Source of the DNA: Leptidea sinapis
Lineage: Eukaryota > Arthropoda > Insecta > Lepidoptera > Pieridae
Direction: 5' to 3'
DNA: 64,000 nucleotides
Assembly: GCF_905404315.1 (NCBI RefSeq)
Contig: NC_066269.1
Span: forward strand, 5,022,001-5,086,000
The stretch's first letter is position 1. Every line of letters begins with the position of its first letter. The position numbers and the translations under genes were made by a program. Under the pieces are notes generated by a model. It was not told the origin of the DNA, did not search any database, and was given only the letters and a program-made list of their open reading frames with translations. This document shows, piece after piece, positions 1 through 11,130 of the stretch.

Positions 1-602
1 ACCACTGTCCCGGCGAACCACAGTACAGATACGCACAGTTGGTGCACATTGTTTATCATTACGGTTGTTGATATATTAAAATCATAGCAGTTGTTTTGCA
101 ACTATTATTTATCAATATTCGATATTATATTAAAATAGTTAAATACAACGTGCATGTTTTTATTTAATTTTTTATTAGTTCTTCATGAAAATTTCTAAAT
201 ACATAGAAAAATAAATATCTTTTATAAATTCATTCACTTTCTCACCAAAGATTGTTTGATAATTATTTCTAACTAAATTTCCATATGTGATAATGTACGA
301 TCTTCAATGCACTACTTATTTCGTCATCATCAAGAGCGACAACTAACTATATGTTTCTACACTGTGTACACTGTCCACGTCTTGCAAGATGCATCCCGGG
401 GTCGCATGCAAATTATTGTGCACACTGACCGTTGCGAGGCAGCGTATAATAGAGAATAATAGATTAGATTTATTACAAACCACCAAATTGAACGGTGTGT
501 ACTGTGTATGCAAATTTATTCGTAATTCTGTGAGAAAAGTTTGTTGAGCAATTATCTTGAGCCGTTGGTAGGTGACCTGTCCAGGGTTATCACACATCTT
601 TT
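1..602. other. non-coding, no gene seen
   Basis: AT-rich sequence upstream of the first visible E74 exon, probably intron of that gene because the exon at 2617 begins with an acceptor site and its upstream exons are not in the window. The short open frames here have no recognisable motif. Confidence 0.5.
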
Positions 603-838
603 TAACCGACTTCGACGGAAGGAGGAGGGTCTTAATTCAATTAGTATTTTTTTATGTATATACACGATTTTCGTGATTCTTCTTTCTTTTAATGCGAAAT
701 GTTTGCCGTTTTGGTCCTATAGACATTTGCCATAGTTTGGCCCAGTAGTTATCGTTTTATTAATATTAAAAGTTTTGAAAAGGTGCATCAAATTAAATCT
801 CTATTATTTTATACTTTTCAGTTTTTGAAGTCGGTATT
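603..838. repeat. short interspersed repeat with ACCGACTTC ends
   Basis: The segment opens with AACCGACTTCGACGGAAGGA and closes with TTTTTGAAGTCGGTATT, so ACCGACTTC at one end is the exact inverse of GAAGTCGGT at the other. The opening, followed by a T-rich tract, resembles a repeat I have seen often in lepidopteran genomes. No coding potential. The family name is not known to me. Confidence 0.5.
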
Positions 839-1209
839 TTTAATCGTAGTTTTTTTTGATGTTTAGTTATTATCTCTATCAAACTATCTGTTTTTAATGT
901 ATGAGAATTAAAACAGTTATGTAAGAGTTATTTATTTTTTATTAATTTATACTATTAATCATTTACAGCAAGATTCTTAAGCAAACAATGCCCCGCAAAC
1001 TGTTTGAACAGTTTGTCTGCAGGATTAAGTCTCTTGTTATACATTATTGCACATTGAACATTGAATTTACATTTATTACCGTTTATAATACACTTTCTGG
1101 CAAGAAAGGTTAAACACTTTAGTGGTATATATTTGTTTTAGATATTATATTTGTGTTATATATTACGCATAATGCCTTACATACCAACTTATTTATCATT
1201 TACCAACCT
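839..1209. other. non-coding, nothing recognised
   Basis: AT-rich sequence with no open frame of note, no repeat partner in the window and no motif I could name. Confidence 0.5.
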
Positions 1210-1490
1210 GTGTAGCCGAGTGGTTAGCGATCCTACCTACTAAGCTAGAGGTCCCGGGTTCGAATCCCGGTAGGTGCAAGCATTTATATGATGAATATAG
1301 CTGTTTGTTTCCGAGTCATGGATGTTTGAAATGTATTTATGAATGTTTATATGAATATATGTTTGTTTAAGTAAGTATATTGTATTAAATATATCATTGT
1401 CTTGTAACCCATAACACAGGATATATATGCTTAACTTGGGGCAAGATAATTTGTGTAAAAAGTGTGTCAATATTGTTATTATTTGTGCAG
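1210..1490 (+). mobile_element. tRNA-derived SINE
   Basis: The head keeps both internal RNA polymerase III promoter boxes: an A-box-like TAGCCGAGTGGTTAGCG and a perfect B box GGTTCGAATCC inside a 5-bp T-arm stem (CCGGG...CCCGG). A tRNA-unrelated body follows and ends near a short TATTGTTATTATT tract, as in SINEs. The 5' acceptor strand does not pair well with the 3' one, so this is a SINE head and not a working tRNA gene. The whole unit looks like a SINE common in Lepidoptera. It sits in E74 non-coding sequence. Confidence 0.8.
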
Positions 1491-1971
1491 ACTCATGCTT
1501 CTTTCTACACATAATATAAAGTAGACTTAAATGTACCTAGTGTATTTCTGGTATTATTTTAAATTTTGTTTCAAATGTAAGCTACAAATAACACAGGGTG
1601 CTTCCACACAGCAGTTAAAAGAGAGTTTAACAGAAAAACTATTTCGATTTCTTTTGGTTCAACCTTTGAAAGTACTGGCTAGGCTCTGCAAACTCCACAA
1701 AACTGGCAGACATTTGGGCTAATGTTTTTTTAACAAAAGCTACTAATTGTTTCATATTCAAAAATTTATAATAAAGCCTTATTACTTACACGATATTTAC
1801 AAGTATAGTTTAAATGACACTATGTACTTTTGATCGAATAGCTCATTTAAACTATGTTTGTTATTGAACGTTTTATAATCAAAAGTAAGAATACTTATTA
1901 AATAATTTATAACTTTTGTTATAGAATATTTTGTTTTACGATAAAATGTTTTCGAACATATATTATTACTA
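1491..1971. other. non-coding, nothing recognised
   Basis: No splice-bounded coding segment and no repeat that I could identify. Confidence 0.45.
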
Positions 1972-2338
1972 GCTGCCCAGACAGACGTTGTTCTGTAGAT
2001 AATAATAATAAAAAAATACTATTTTATAGGAATTTGCCAAAAATATTTCAAAACATCAAGAATTATTTCGTAAAAAATGCTCCCTGTTGTTGAAATGAAA
2101 TTGTTTCACAGCAAAACTGTCAAACCGTGCGTCACTGAATTCTCTCATAGAAAATATGTCCATACAAAACAAATATTGAAAATAAAAATATTTATGGGTC
2201 CCAAATCGAAATAAAAACTATCCTATCTCTCAAGTTGGACCAAACTGCACTCCATGAAATAATCCCCATTAAAATCCGTTCATTAGTTTAGGAGTCTATA
2301 AGGGTAAACAACGTGTCACGTAATTTATATATATTAAG
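1972..2338. repeat. interspersed repeat (CTAGCTG... family), copy 1
   Basis: Starts at CTAGCTGCCCAGACAGACGT and ends near AACGTGTCACGTAATTTATA. Internal blocks such as ACTATCCTATCTCT and AGTTTAGGAGTCTATA recur in the same order at 57945-58552. The layout matches an abundant lepidopteran repeat whose class I cannot settle from the sequence; it could be a short LINE or Helitron-like unit. Non-coding. Confidence 0.55.
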
Positions 2339-2616
2339 TTTATTTTTTGCAGAGGGTGGCTATTAGGCTAGTCCTGATTGGGTCTTAGTAACACCGCATC
2401 CAGAATTGAACTATTGTGTTCGCCTCTCATACTTATAGCTCGTAGTAAAGCCCTGCCGCATTTACGAACCTCAGTATCTTCTTGATGCGAGTATTACAAA
2501 CAGCATCTGGGAGTAGGGTAAAATATATTTTAACTCCCATGTGGAAGTCATACGTCACAGTGTGATTACAAACAGTATGTCGCTACACGTGTGTAATGGA
2601 ATCATCGTCTCCGCAG

Positions 2617-2829
2617 GGTCGCTGCCGCCGTCGCCGGCTGATAGCGGCGTGTCGGACGTGGAGTCGTCATCATCAGGCGCCGGCTCGGCTGAGGAGCTGA
2701 AGGCACGCCTGCAGCCCCAACCTGCACCCGCGCCGCCTCCATTCCACGCGCCCTTCCTTCCCTTCTACCAGCAACACCAGCTCGCCTCCTCGCTGCAGCA
2801 CCACGTGGTGCATCCGAGACCTCCTGGCT
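2617..2829 (+). CDS. Eip74EF: E74 (Eip74EF), internal coding exon
   Basis: This exon encodes a Ser/Pro-rich linker segment of the ecdysone-induced ETS transcription factor E74, upstream of the DNA-binding domain. It follows a CCGCAG acceptor and ends at a consensus GTAAGT donor; both junctions are phase 1. The block LPPSPADSGVSDVESSSSG, then EELKARL, is as I recall the insect E74 linker. After it comes a Pro- and His-rich low-complexity run. The GC content is far above the flanks. The exon joins in frame to the ETS exon about 20.7 kb downstream. Exons encoding the isoform-specific N-termini would lie upstream of the window or, for some isoforms, inside the following intron. Exon identity rests on recalled similarity plus splice phase and no transcript evidence. 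Confidence 0.88.
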
Positions 2830-3644
2830 GTAAGTACTTTGACTATCTAATGGTTATGTTTATGATTTAAGAGGACAAACAAGCGGACGCGTCACTTGAT
2901 GTTAAGTGATTGAGGAATTACAGACACATTGGACTTCTAGGAAGGTACCAATATCGCATCGTTCTTAAAATACAACAAACGGTTATATTTACTACAAATG
3001 AAGACAATATTACCTCAATATTGCGTATAAATAACCTCCATTTTACCCCAATACGCCTGTACAAGAGTAGTATTGCTATATCTGTCGGCACTGGTATTAG
3101 CATGTGACACAGAGCATACGAGAAAACTGTAGTATTACCCAGACACTGATGTTAATCTGTGATTTGCAACAACACACTCATAATTTCGTTCTTATAGAAT
3201 ACAACTTTCGATATGATTTCATAACGCACCTGGACTAGGTTAACCTCCAAATTCTACCAACATTAAAAATTGGGAACACGTTTAGTTTTTAGATTCTCTT
3301 TTAAGTAAAAAGATAAATTCAAGAATTTTACGCCTATTAGAGATGCGCTATATTATCGATAACAATGATACGTGTAATTAATCGAATGGCTAAGGTGACC
3401 GAAGGTGAATGCTCTCATCCGGTAAGTCACCTCCCCGCGTCACTTATACCTACAAACGTCGATATGCGGAACAACGGGGTTCGCACGCGCAGTACCAGAT
3501 TTATAGAATATTCGTTCACTTTTCACAGATGCGGTAGGGAATTCCTAATGATTGCTATATATTGCAGTGATAATTATATGTTTATTTTTTTGTTTCCTGA
3601 GCACCGTTGCCTCTCATATCTAACCCTGATGCACCAATAGCTTC

Positions 3645-3760
3645 AGCCAGAAGACGTCCACTGCCGCGTAAAGGCCTCCCCCAAAGATCTCCACGACGAT
3701 CGGTCCTGCGCTGCCCCCATCCAACGCATTCCGGCGATCTTGACTAGATCGTCGGAATAT
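3645..3760 (-). mobile_element. RTE-like LINE fragment (3' coding end)
   Basis: The stretch AAGGCCTCCCCCAAAGATCT and following bases match the fragment at 33810-33905 almost base for base. Read on the minus strand, that family encodes the C-terminal part of an RTE-like reverse transcriptase protein. Too short and disrupted to be active. Confidence 0.6.
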
Positions 3761-4618
3761 ATAGCTTAATAGCTTACACTCATATTTAAAATATAAATCA
3801 AGTTGCGAGTAAATCATGCGTGTGATACACTGATCTCAGTACGGTGACCTTGTATTTTAAAGCAAATTCTTCTTAATCTGTTATCATAATAACATTCGCC
3901 GAAAAATATTTGAGCATTGATAGTGCGGTGTGCGGTGGCTGGTCGCAGGATATCCTTCCCGGGATGCCTGCTGCATCCTGGCGAGTGGCCAGTTGGCTCA
4001 CCCACCACTTCGCCAATCCCGCCATCGATAATATATCAAGTATTAATGTAAAATATTAGTGTTCTTAAAACAAAACATTCTGTTGTCTGAATTATCTTTG
4101 CACTTTTGACTTTGTTTTTATCTTTGGAGATAATTTCATCCTTCCTCACTCTCATAAAAATTACAGTTAATTGAGCTGTTTCGGTAACTTATTGTATTGC
4201 AACAGTGTTGCCCACGCGACCAACATTTGGCAGAGTTGCTCTTTCCTCTATTTATAAATTTTTATGATGGCAGCAACATGGAGACTCCACACCACAGTGT
4301 TTTCTTCCGGAATAAATAAACATAATGCCACATGACGTCATTAGATGATATTCTTTAACTTTTGCAACTCGTCTAAATGTTGTTTCAAACTTTTAATACC
4401 GCCAATAGAATAAATAAACAAAATATAACAATTGTTTTGTTACATTTTGTTTCTTCACTTTACACTCAACAACAAGCGAGTTCAAATCAAAATTGCTTTA
4501 ATCAGGACACTAATACATAAATGTCACTTATCAATATATTTTACCATTTACCTCGAAAAAGTTGAGCTTTATAAGAAAAAATTGTAAAGCTATAGCTTTA
4601 CAATTTTATGATATATCA

Positions 4619-4832
4619 TAGAAAATTTATTGAATTAGGCGTTACTTTGCGGAAATCCATAATTATACAAATGATTTAAGTTTTCTTTAGTGTTACTTCC
4701 GCCAATATTTGTTTTTAAAACAATTCGACACGTGTTTCGCCTCTACACGAGGCATCCTCAGGACGTGTTCTCTCGCCAAAATCTGACACGAGACTCAAAT
4801 TAACACTAAAGAAAACTTAAATCATTTGTAGG
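4619..4832 (-). mobile_element. snap-back retroposon-like element, copy 1
   Basis: The unit runs from AGAAAATTTATTGAATTAGG to a terminal AACTTAAATCATTTGTA. Its ACAAATGATTTAAGTTTTC block near the left is inverted near the right end, so the interior can fold back. A second copy in the opposite orientation is at 46941-47197. The flanks share TATATCAT, a possible 8-bp target duplication. No protein is encoded. Confidence 0.65.
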
Positions 4833-5339
4833 TATATCATTTTAATTTTATAAACGTTTAAAGCTTTCTGCTAATAGTTTAAGACAAACAAAACAAACCG
4901 TAAGGCCTTAAACATTCAAGTTTATGGCTAAATAGAAACATCTCGAAGCGCCCGTGACACTCCATGAAAAATTGCGCATCCTACGTAATTGTTTTCATTA
5001 TAGTTGAGAGATTAGTTCTTATAAAGTATCGATAAAATAAATAACTCAGTAAACAGTAACAAATTAATCATTTGTACATTCATATTATAGTTATACATAC
5101 AATATTTCTATCTCTTATATCTTTCGAAAGTTTTACTTACCTTTTTTATGGATTGAGATGATCATATTGGAGGTTTTTATAAAAAAAATATTTTAAAAAT
5201 TAGAAGGGGATTGTGGACATAAACAGGACATAATTTTGGAGAGAAGCTTAGGTTTATTGAAAGATACCATCTCCGAGGAATGCATAAATTAAGATCGCGC
5301 CGTACATGAATAAAAAAATTTGGCGGTATGCTATCGATA

Positions 5340-5660
5340 GTGCAACCCATCTCTAGCGCAGAACCAGTTGGCAGAGCGATCCACAGCGGTGTCAGTCTTA
5401 ACTCTTGAACTGCAACTGGCGCGCCACTCGCACTCCTCTCTCGAGCTATTTGACATTGCACAAGGTCAGTGCTCCTCATAATGTAATGTAAAGATGCAAA
5501 AACAGCAGCGTATGCGCAGCGCGTACGCCGTGTGCGCATGCGCATGCGAAACAACCACTTTCGATTGTGCTCGCTGAACATTCTTGACGATGCTGCCTGC
5601 CGCTTGATTGTCAACCGTCCGCGGCAACCGGCGACGAGGTCGTGACGTCACCCACTCTCT
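5340..5660. promoter_or_regulatory. GC-rich intronic island with NRF1-type motif
   Basis: A CpG-rich patch in otherwise AT-rich intron. It contains TGCGCATGCGCA at 5533-5544, a perfect match to the NRF1 palindrome bound in flies by Erect wing, within a longer run of alternating TGCGCA units, and a TGACGTCA element at 5643-5650. These features are typical of promoters. The minus-strand open frames here look like products of base composition. Candidate internal promoter or enhancer of E74; no transcript start can be seen directly. Confidence 0.35.
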
Positions 5661-6548
5661 TACCAATATTATTAAATTCATGCAATGTCTAACGACAAGT
5701 TTAAGTAATTGAAACTAGCTAGATTTACGATATTTGTATGGAAACGCATATTAACACCACAAAGACAAAAGTCTACATAATTTAAATTATACATTATGTG
5801 TATTTTAATATTTATTAGTGCAGTAATCAATGATACCAACAACACAGGTCATCATGTGAATCGAAAGCTTCATAATTAGGGTTTGGGACTCATTTCTGAT
5901 ACTGAAAAGTGTATTTTTTTCTTATTATTAAATCACGGTATTCTTTTCGCATTATTTCAATATTATATCAGTGTGCTGTGCGGATTATATAATAATAATG
6001 ATATATATTTATAGCATAGAGACAAATTACTTTATCCTGCTATTTATAGACATCGTCATAGTACCCATTTTAAAATAAACTCGATATTGATGTTTGCTTT
6101 CTCATTTGGCTAATAAATGTTAGTTCCAACGATTTAGCCAACAAAAAAAAAATAATGAGAAGACGTACGCAAGTACCCTAAGCTAAGGAGTACAATTTAT
6201 TAAAACATTTTGATAATAAAACTTTCCGCAACAAACGTGTTCTAACCTCTCCACTATCTGTTGAAGGAAGTTCTGCTGTTAGCATAAAATATCAATAAAA
6301 GTTACATTGACTGCAAAATAATATTAGCATTAACAAAACGAGTATAGACTATAGATGATGTCATATCATATTATATTATTAAGTTTTGTTTTCTTTATAA
6401 ATTAAGAGTTAAATGCCGGTTAATTCGCTTCCTTCGCGTGTTGACAACCTTACCGTGTTTGTTGGATATCGAACCTTTCTTTTTGCAAGTTTTTGTATAA
6501 TAAAATATGGACTTCAATTTTATTTACTGTTAGCTTTTGTAGCCTTTT

Positions 6549-6890
6549 GTGGCCTCCGCTTCGCTCCAACTAGATACCGTACTACCTAAGATCAAAAGCT
6601 TTTTTATTACGGCAACTTTATATTGTAGAATGTAGTGTGTATTGGCTATTTGTAAAGATGCTTGTGTGCGTGGCATCTTAACACTCACTGGCATCTTTCA
6701 AATTTTGTAACTTATGATAATATGTAATCCTAGCGTCTTTCTTATTTCTTGTAGTATAATTTTTACAAAGTTTTACTACCCGGCACGTCAACGTAACACA
6801 TTGTTCGCGACTCGCACGAGTACGCCCACTTGGGCGTAGTATTAGTTACCGCAGGTTGCGACAACCCCTGCGGTATCTAGTAGGTTTGAA
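6549..6890. mobile_element. degenerate copy of the 60.9-kb inverted-repeat element
   Basis: Shares long blocks in the same order with the element at 60880-61351, including ACTAGATACCGTACTACCTA, the tract around GGCATCTTTCAA and TACGCCCACTTGGGCGTAGT. Its termini have decayed (TGGCCTCCGCTTCGCTCC at the left), so target duplications cannot be read. Non-coding DNA transposon relic. Confidence 0.65.
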
Positions 6891-6946
6891 GGAATTTCTT
6901 GTGAGTTAAATTCAATTTCTTGATTTTAACTCACAAGAAATTCCTT
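6889..6946. repeat. perfect 22-bp inverted repeat (hairpin)
   Basis: Bases 6889-6910 are exactly reverse-complementary to 6925-6946, leaving a 14-base loop. Transcribed on either strand it would form an uninterrupted 22-bp stem. It begins where the preceding transposon relic ends. It could be a young foldback repeat or a small-RNA precursor; the sequence alone does not decide. Confidence 0.8.
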
Positions 6947-7569
6947 TATAATATGAAAGCGAATATATACAATAGAATATTTGAAAACGAATCTTTTGTT
7001 AGTGTAACCGATTTTGATTGACAAGTCGTAAAAAGTCAGCCACGCTTGGAATTAGCTCCTTAGTATTTTTATTATTATTTAACTAGCTAATAACGCACCC
7101 ATTGACATATCAAAACTAGTCACGCAGGTCGTCTATAGACTAGTATATATTTTAATTCTATGGGTATAATCAATTAATGTGAAATATTTATTTTGGTGAA
7201 TACGTCCACTATGACCAGTTTTTACAATAAGAGAATATAAAGGCTAAATGTCAAATTCCAGCGAAAACATATTATTCAAATGCTTAAGAAAATAAATGTT
7301 TTTTTTTTCAGAGTCGCATCAGCTCGCATATATACGTTATTTAGGTACCTACCGTGACTCCTAGCTTCCTTTCACATTTGAATGTTTCACCCTGACCTGG
7401 AAATTCTTTCCTATTAATAACACAACCAAATGCATAAAAATTACTTTTCAACTCAATGATACAATATTAGTTTTCGGATTTGGTGTGACTCTATTTTTGC
7501 AACTATTATATTTGTTTTTGGCCCCATTGTAATGAAATCAGACGTAAACTCCATATCCAAAGAGGATGT

Positions 7570-7830
7570 TTATACTACGTAATAGGAGGCGGAACTGTGT
7601 ATGTAAAAATATAAATTTAGTTTACTATGAAACGTGATTTGACATAAGTAAAAATAGTAGTAATTACAGTATGGCGATTGGCCACAAAGTATAATCCCGC
7701 TAAGTTTGAAAGCGAACAGTCGCATAGAACGTTTTTTTACAAGATTATAGCCGTCATCTGCCAAACTATCAATGACTAACATACAATCGAGTGAATCGCT
7801 TTTTTCTTAGAAAGTTTCGCTAGGCTGTCC
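7570..7830 (-). repeat. interspersed repeat, copy 1 (inverted partner at 27.8 kb)
   Basis: Reverse-complemented, this segment matches 27812-28102 over nearly its full length. Shared landmarks include GCGATTCACTCGATTGTATG, TTCGCTTTCAAACTTAG and CATAGTAAACTAAATTT. It encodes nothing convincing; a 70-codon open frame is not conserved in the partner. Confidence 0.7.
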
Positions 7831-9899
7831 ATATCTAAGGTATCATAAGCTCCGTAAATCCTCTCCACAAATCGGATTTCCGAAAATATCTAGAAAACAT
7901 ACAAACGCTTAACTATACCTTGTATACGAAAATAAATTTGAAACAATAACCCGGGAAATAAGTACGTCAGATATTGACCAAGCGGAGCTCACCACTGCAA
8001 CAACACTGCAAGTATTACAATGCCACAGACAGAGCTGATCATCAACGCAATTCCTATTCTTTCAACTTGAATTTTAATTATATTTATTTCACCATAATCA
8101 ATAACAATTTATTAGAAAATTTAAGCTAAATACACAAACGAAGTTTCAACACTGTCTACGTATATCTTTTTCATTACTTATACTCGGAAAGTAATTTTGT
8201 TTTGATCTGATTATTATTGGGTGGAAAATACTGCTTCCCTCCATAGACAGGGAAAAACTCATACAAATTACTTCCCAACTAAGGGCCGGAATGAAATTTA
8301 AAAATAGAACAGCTGTGAAGAGTTTTATGTAAAAAAGAACTAATTAGAAAAAATGCTGCGGCCATGTGACTTTCTAAACAGCCAGTGTGAACTTAGCGCA
8401 AACTTCTTTGAGCGGAATAAGCCGCAACAATTACGCGGTAAGTTCCATATTTGAAATTTAAAAAGTCGACATAAATTGGCGGGATACTAATCTGTGCTTA
8501 GGTAAACAACTAGTTTTATTTTCCTCATATTCAAAATGAAAAGTAGAGGGTTTTACTCGGGTAAAAGTATCAATTCGTACTCGGACAATAGCCGACCTCA
8601 CTGCGCTCGGGCGTCTAAATACCTCGGGAATTGATTCTTTCGACCCTCGGTTAACAATCTAATTTTACTGATGTAAGCAAAAGTCACTATCTATTGGGAT
8701 CTAGAAACAAAATCGATATTCAATACGCTACATAGTTTTAATTAATAAACAATTATATATTCCTAACTTAGCACTGTATTGTCGTTGTAATAATGTTATA
8801 TTGTAAATTATATTACAATATATATATCTCAATTCCCTTTCATTTCACCAACCACATGAACAAACCTCGCATCGGATATTTTATATTGTGTGCGCTCATA
8901 TAACAGACATTCAAGTCAATGCTATAAGAATTTGGCGTTTTGTCAAATCTAACTGACAAGTTGACTCAATTGTTTCTAGAAGTTTGACGAGGAAGAGACC
9001 CTTTTATAATTATTGTCAGTTTTTATTCTGCCTGCACAAATTTATTTCTTTTTTACGCGTCCGTCTATCTCATTCAACAGTGTTGGCCCACACGAAATGT
9101 TGTAATGGTTACGAAACACGGCGTGCCGGCATTGTCAGTTGGCGAAACCAGCGACCTTCCTGCAATGCCCACTCCGCACCACTCCACACTCGAAACCTGA
9201 TTACATATATGTAAACATGCTCGATAATGTATCGCAATTGCTAATATGAAATGTATGCTAATTAGGACTTTTGTAGCCCGCTTATAATTCTAACTAGAAT
9301 TTGTAAACCTAAATACTGATATAAATCGTAGTCTTTTTACTCATCTATATTTATGCAAAAAATAAGTTTATCTGTTATAATCTTTCAGTCATTGAAACAT
9401 TACTTATATCCTTCTATAAAAAAACTAGCCATGTTTATTTATTAATGAGGAATCTTCAGTGTTTACGTAAAATTTTACTGTTAAACACATACTTGTAAAT
9501 ATTTCTATATATTTAACTAAGACTATTCAAACATTCTCTTCCTTACATTTCATAATGCCTTCGACCTTACTGTCTTGTACTGTCAAAAGATGTTTACGAG
9601 TCGCCAAATGTGTCGTGCTTCATGATTCTATTTTAAAAGGAATGCACACCAAAATAACTAATAGGTACTTACTATGATACGTTTGTTATACTGCAATACG
9701 TCACACAGCATTAATGAAGTTTCCAATAGAGTTATCATGTGCGATAAAACAAATTCCAATTAACATATAATTATTTTGTTATAATATTTAAATTACTTTA
9801 TCGACATTACTAATTTCTTGAACATAAACATTACAAACCGGTCGTCGTAAATACATTATAGTATAATTAGTGTTTCCGTTTGTGAAAATTTTAAAATGT

Positions 9900-10030
9900 A
9901 ACCGACGCGTCGTGTCGATTATCAGAACATTCAATCGATTGGCTAATCAGTGACGTCGGTACAGCCATGTTGATTACGTCATCACTCATCAGTTCGAGGC
10001 GACTTAACAACTTTGTGTTCGTTGTAAAAT
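9900..10030. promoter_or_regulatory. promoter-like patch with CRE and CCAAT-type motifs
   Basis: Within about 80 bases lie GATTGGCTAA (inverted CCAAT), TGACGTCG and ATTACGTCATC (two CRE/AP-1-type sites), then TCAGTT, which matches the arthropod initiator consensus. The combination and local GC rise suggest a regulatory element or internal promoter inside the E74 intron. Motif-based inference only. Confidence 0.3.
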
Positions 10031-10380
10031 ATCACTTCCTTGACAGTTATTGCTCTATTCTCATCAGCAGGTTTAATGTTTCATTTTAATCGAATAAATG
10101 GATAAAAGTAATGCAATTGAGTTATAACAGTGTGATAACTTATTACAGAATCGCTACTTTAATAAGCTACTCATATAATATGTATAGGTATTATAGATAT
10201 ATAGGTGAACATCTAAACAAAGAAATAGGTAATAATAAATAAATGATAATCATAGGTATGTCAAAAAATGAAAGCATTCCGCCATTAAAGAACTTCAGCA
10301 CTGAAAAAAAAGTTATGCATATTCAATGATTTAACATCGCGTACGCTGCATGTTGATATACTCAAACGAAATGGAAATTA

Positions 10381-10652
10381 AATAAAGGTTGCGCCGTCTA
10401 TTCTGCAATACTCGCGAGTTCGCGATAACGCGCGCGTGTGAGTGTGTGCGCTCTTAAGAAGAGTGTGCGTGTGCGCAGGAGTGTGCGCGAGGTGATCGTA
10501 CGGTTTCAAGGGCAGTGCAGCTAGCGTTCATATTAATAGCTGTTGGCGACTATTTCTGCCCTCGCCGAACGCTGGGGGACATTATTATGGATATTTGCAA
10601 AACTTACATCACCGATTCTTGTTTTGAGAGTAATTCGCACGCCACTGCTAAT
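10381..10652 (+). promoter_or_regulatory. candidate internal promoter and first exon of an E74 isoform
   Basis: A GC/GT-rich leader (10381-10580, with CGCGCGTGTGAGTGTG-type runs) precedes an ATG at 10587 that opens 22 codons beginning MDICKTYITDSC, followed by a GTATGT donor at 10653 (phase 0). A weaker GTAATT donor after 10629 would give phase 1, which is the phase needed to join the ETS exon at 23556. The layout is what an alternative-promoter first exon looks like, and Drosophila E74 is known to use such promoters. I do not recognise the peptide, and the better donor has the wrong phase for a direct join. Confidence 0.28.
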
Positions 10653-10859
10653 GTATGTTTACTACTGTAACATTTTTTTTTATTTCGCATTTTTTGGGAG
10701 GTATGAATAATAATAAAGTTGGTTGTCGTTTTATCGCAAGTAGGCCTGAATTTATTCTTATGTACAATTGTATAAGATTTTTTATTTAATTTTATCTTTT
10801 GTAAACGGTATACCTACCGAATTGAATATAGACACTAAATTGTAGAACCTACATTAATC

Positions 10860-11130
10860 CATACAAGGAAGACGAGTGCGCCATCTGTCGCTGGGTGTGC
10901 GCTTGCGCAACGCGACCCACTTGCGGCCGCCGCGCTGCCAACAGCCAAACGCCGCCGTGAGTCGCGACTCCTCTACAATTACATATTTCGGTGTCGCAAC
11001 GCATAGCCCGCGTCGCATCCGAGTTGAACGTCCCACGATCTTGGGCATTGGGCACAGCGAAAGCGAAAGGACCTCAATCCCGGAAAAACCCCGTTTTCGG
11101 CTGTATTGTATACGCAAGATGCGCGGGCAC
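10860..11130. promoter_or_regulatory. GC-rich intronic island
   Basis: Sharp rise in GC with open frames on both strands at once, the usual sign of base composition and not of coding. GCGGCCGCCGCGCTGCCAAC is typical of its content. No splice-bounded conserved peptide was recognised. Possible enhancer, insulator or untranslated first exon. Confidence 0.25.

Noticed and set aside
1210..1282. A working tRNA gene
   Set aside because: Acceptor strands do not pair, and the sequence continues into a SINE body with a repeat tail.
5177..5614. 145-codon minus-strand open frame
   Set aside because: Low-complexity over the GC island, no domain, no convincing splice sites.
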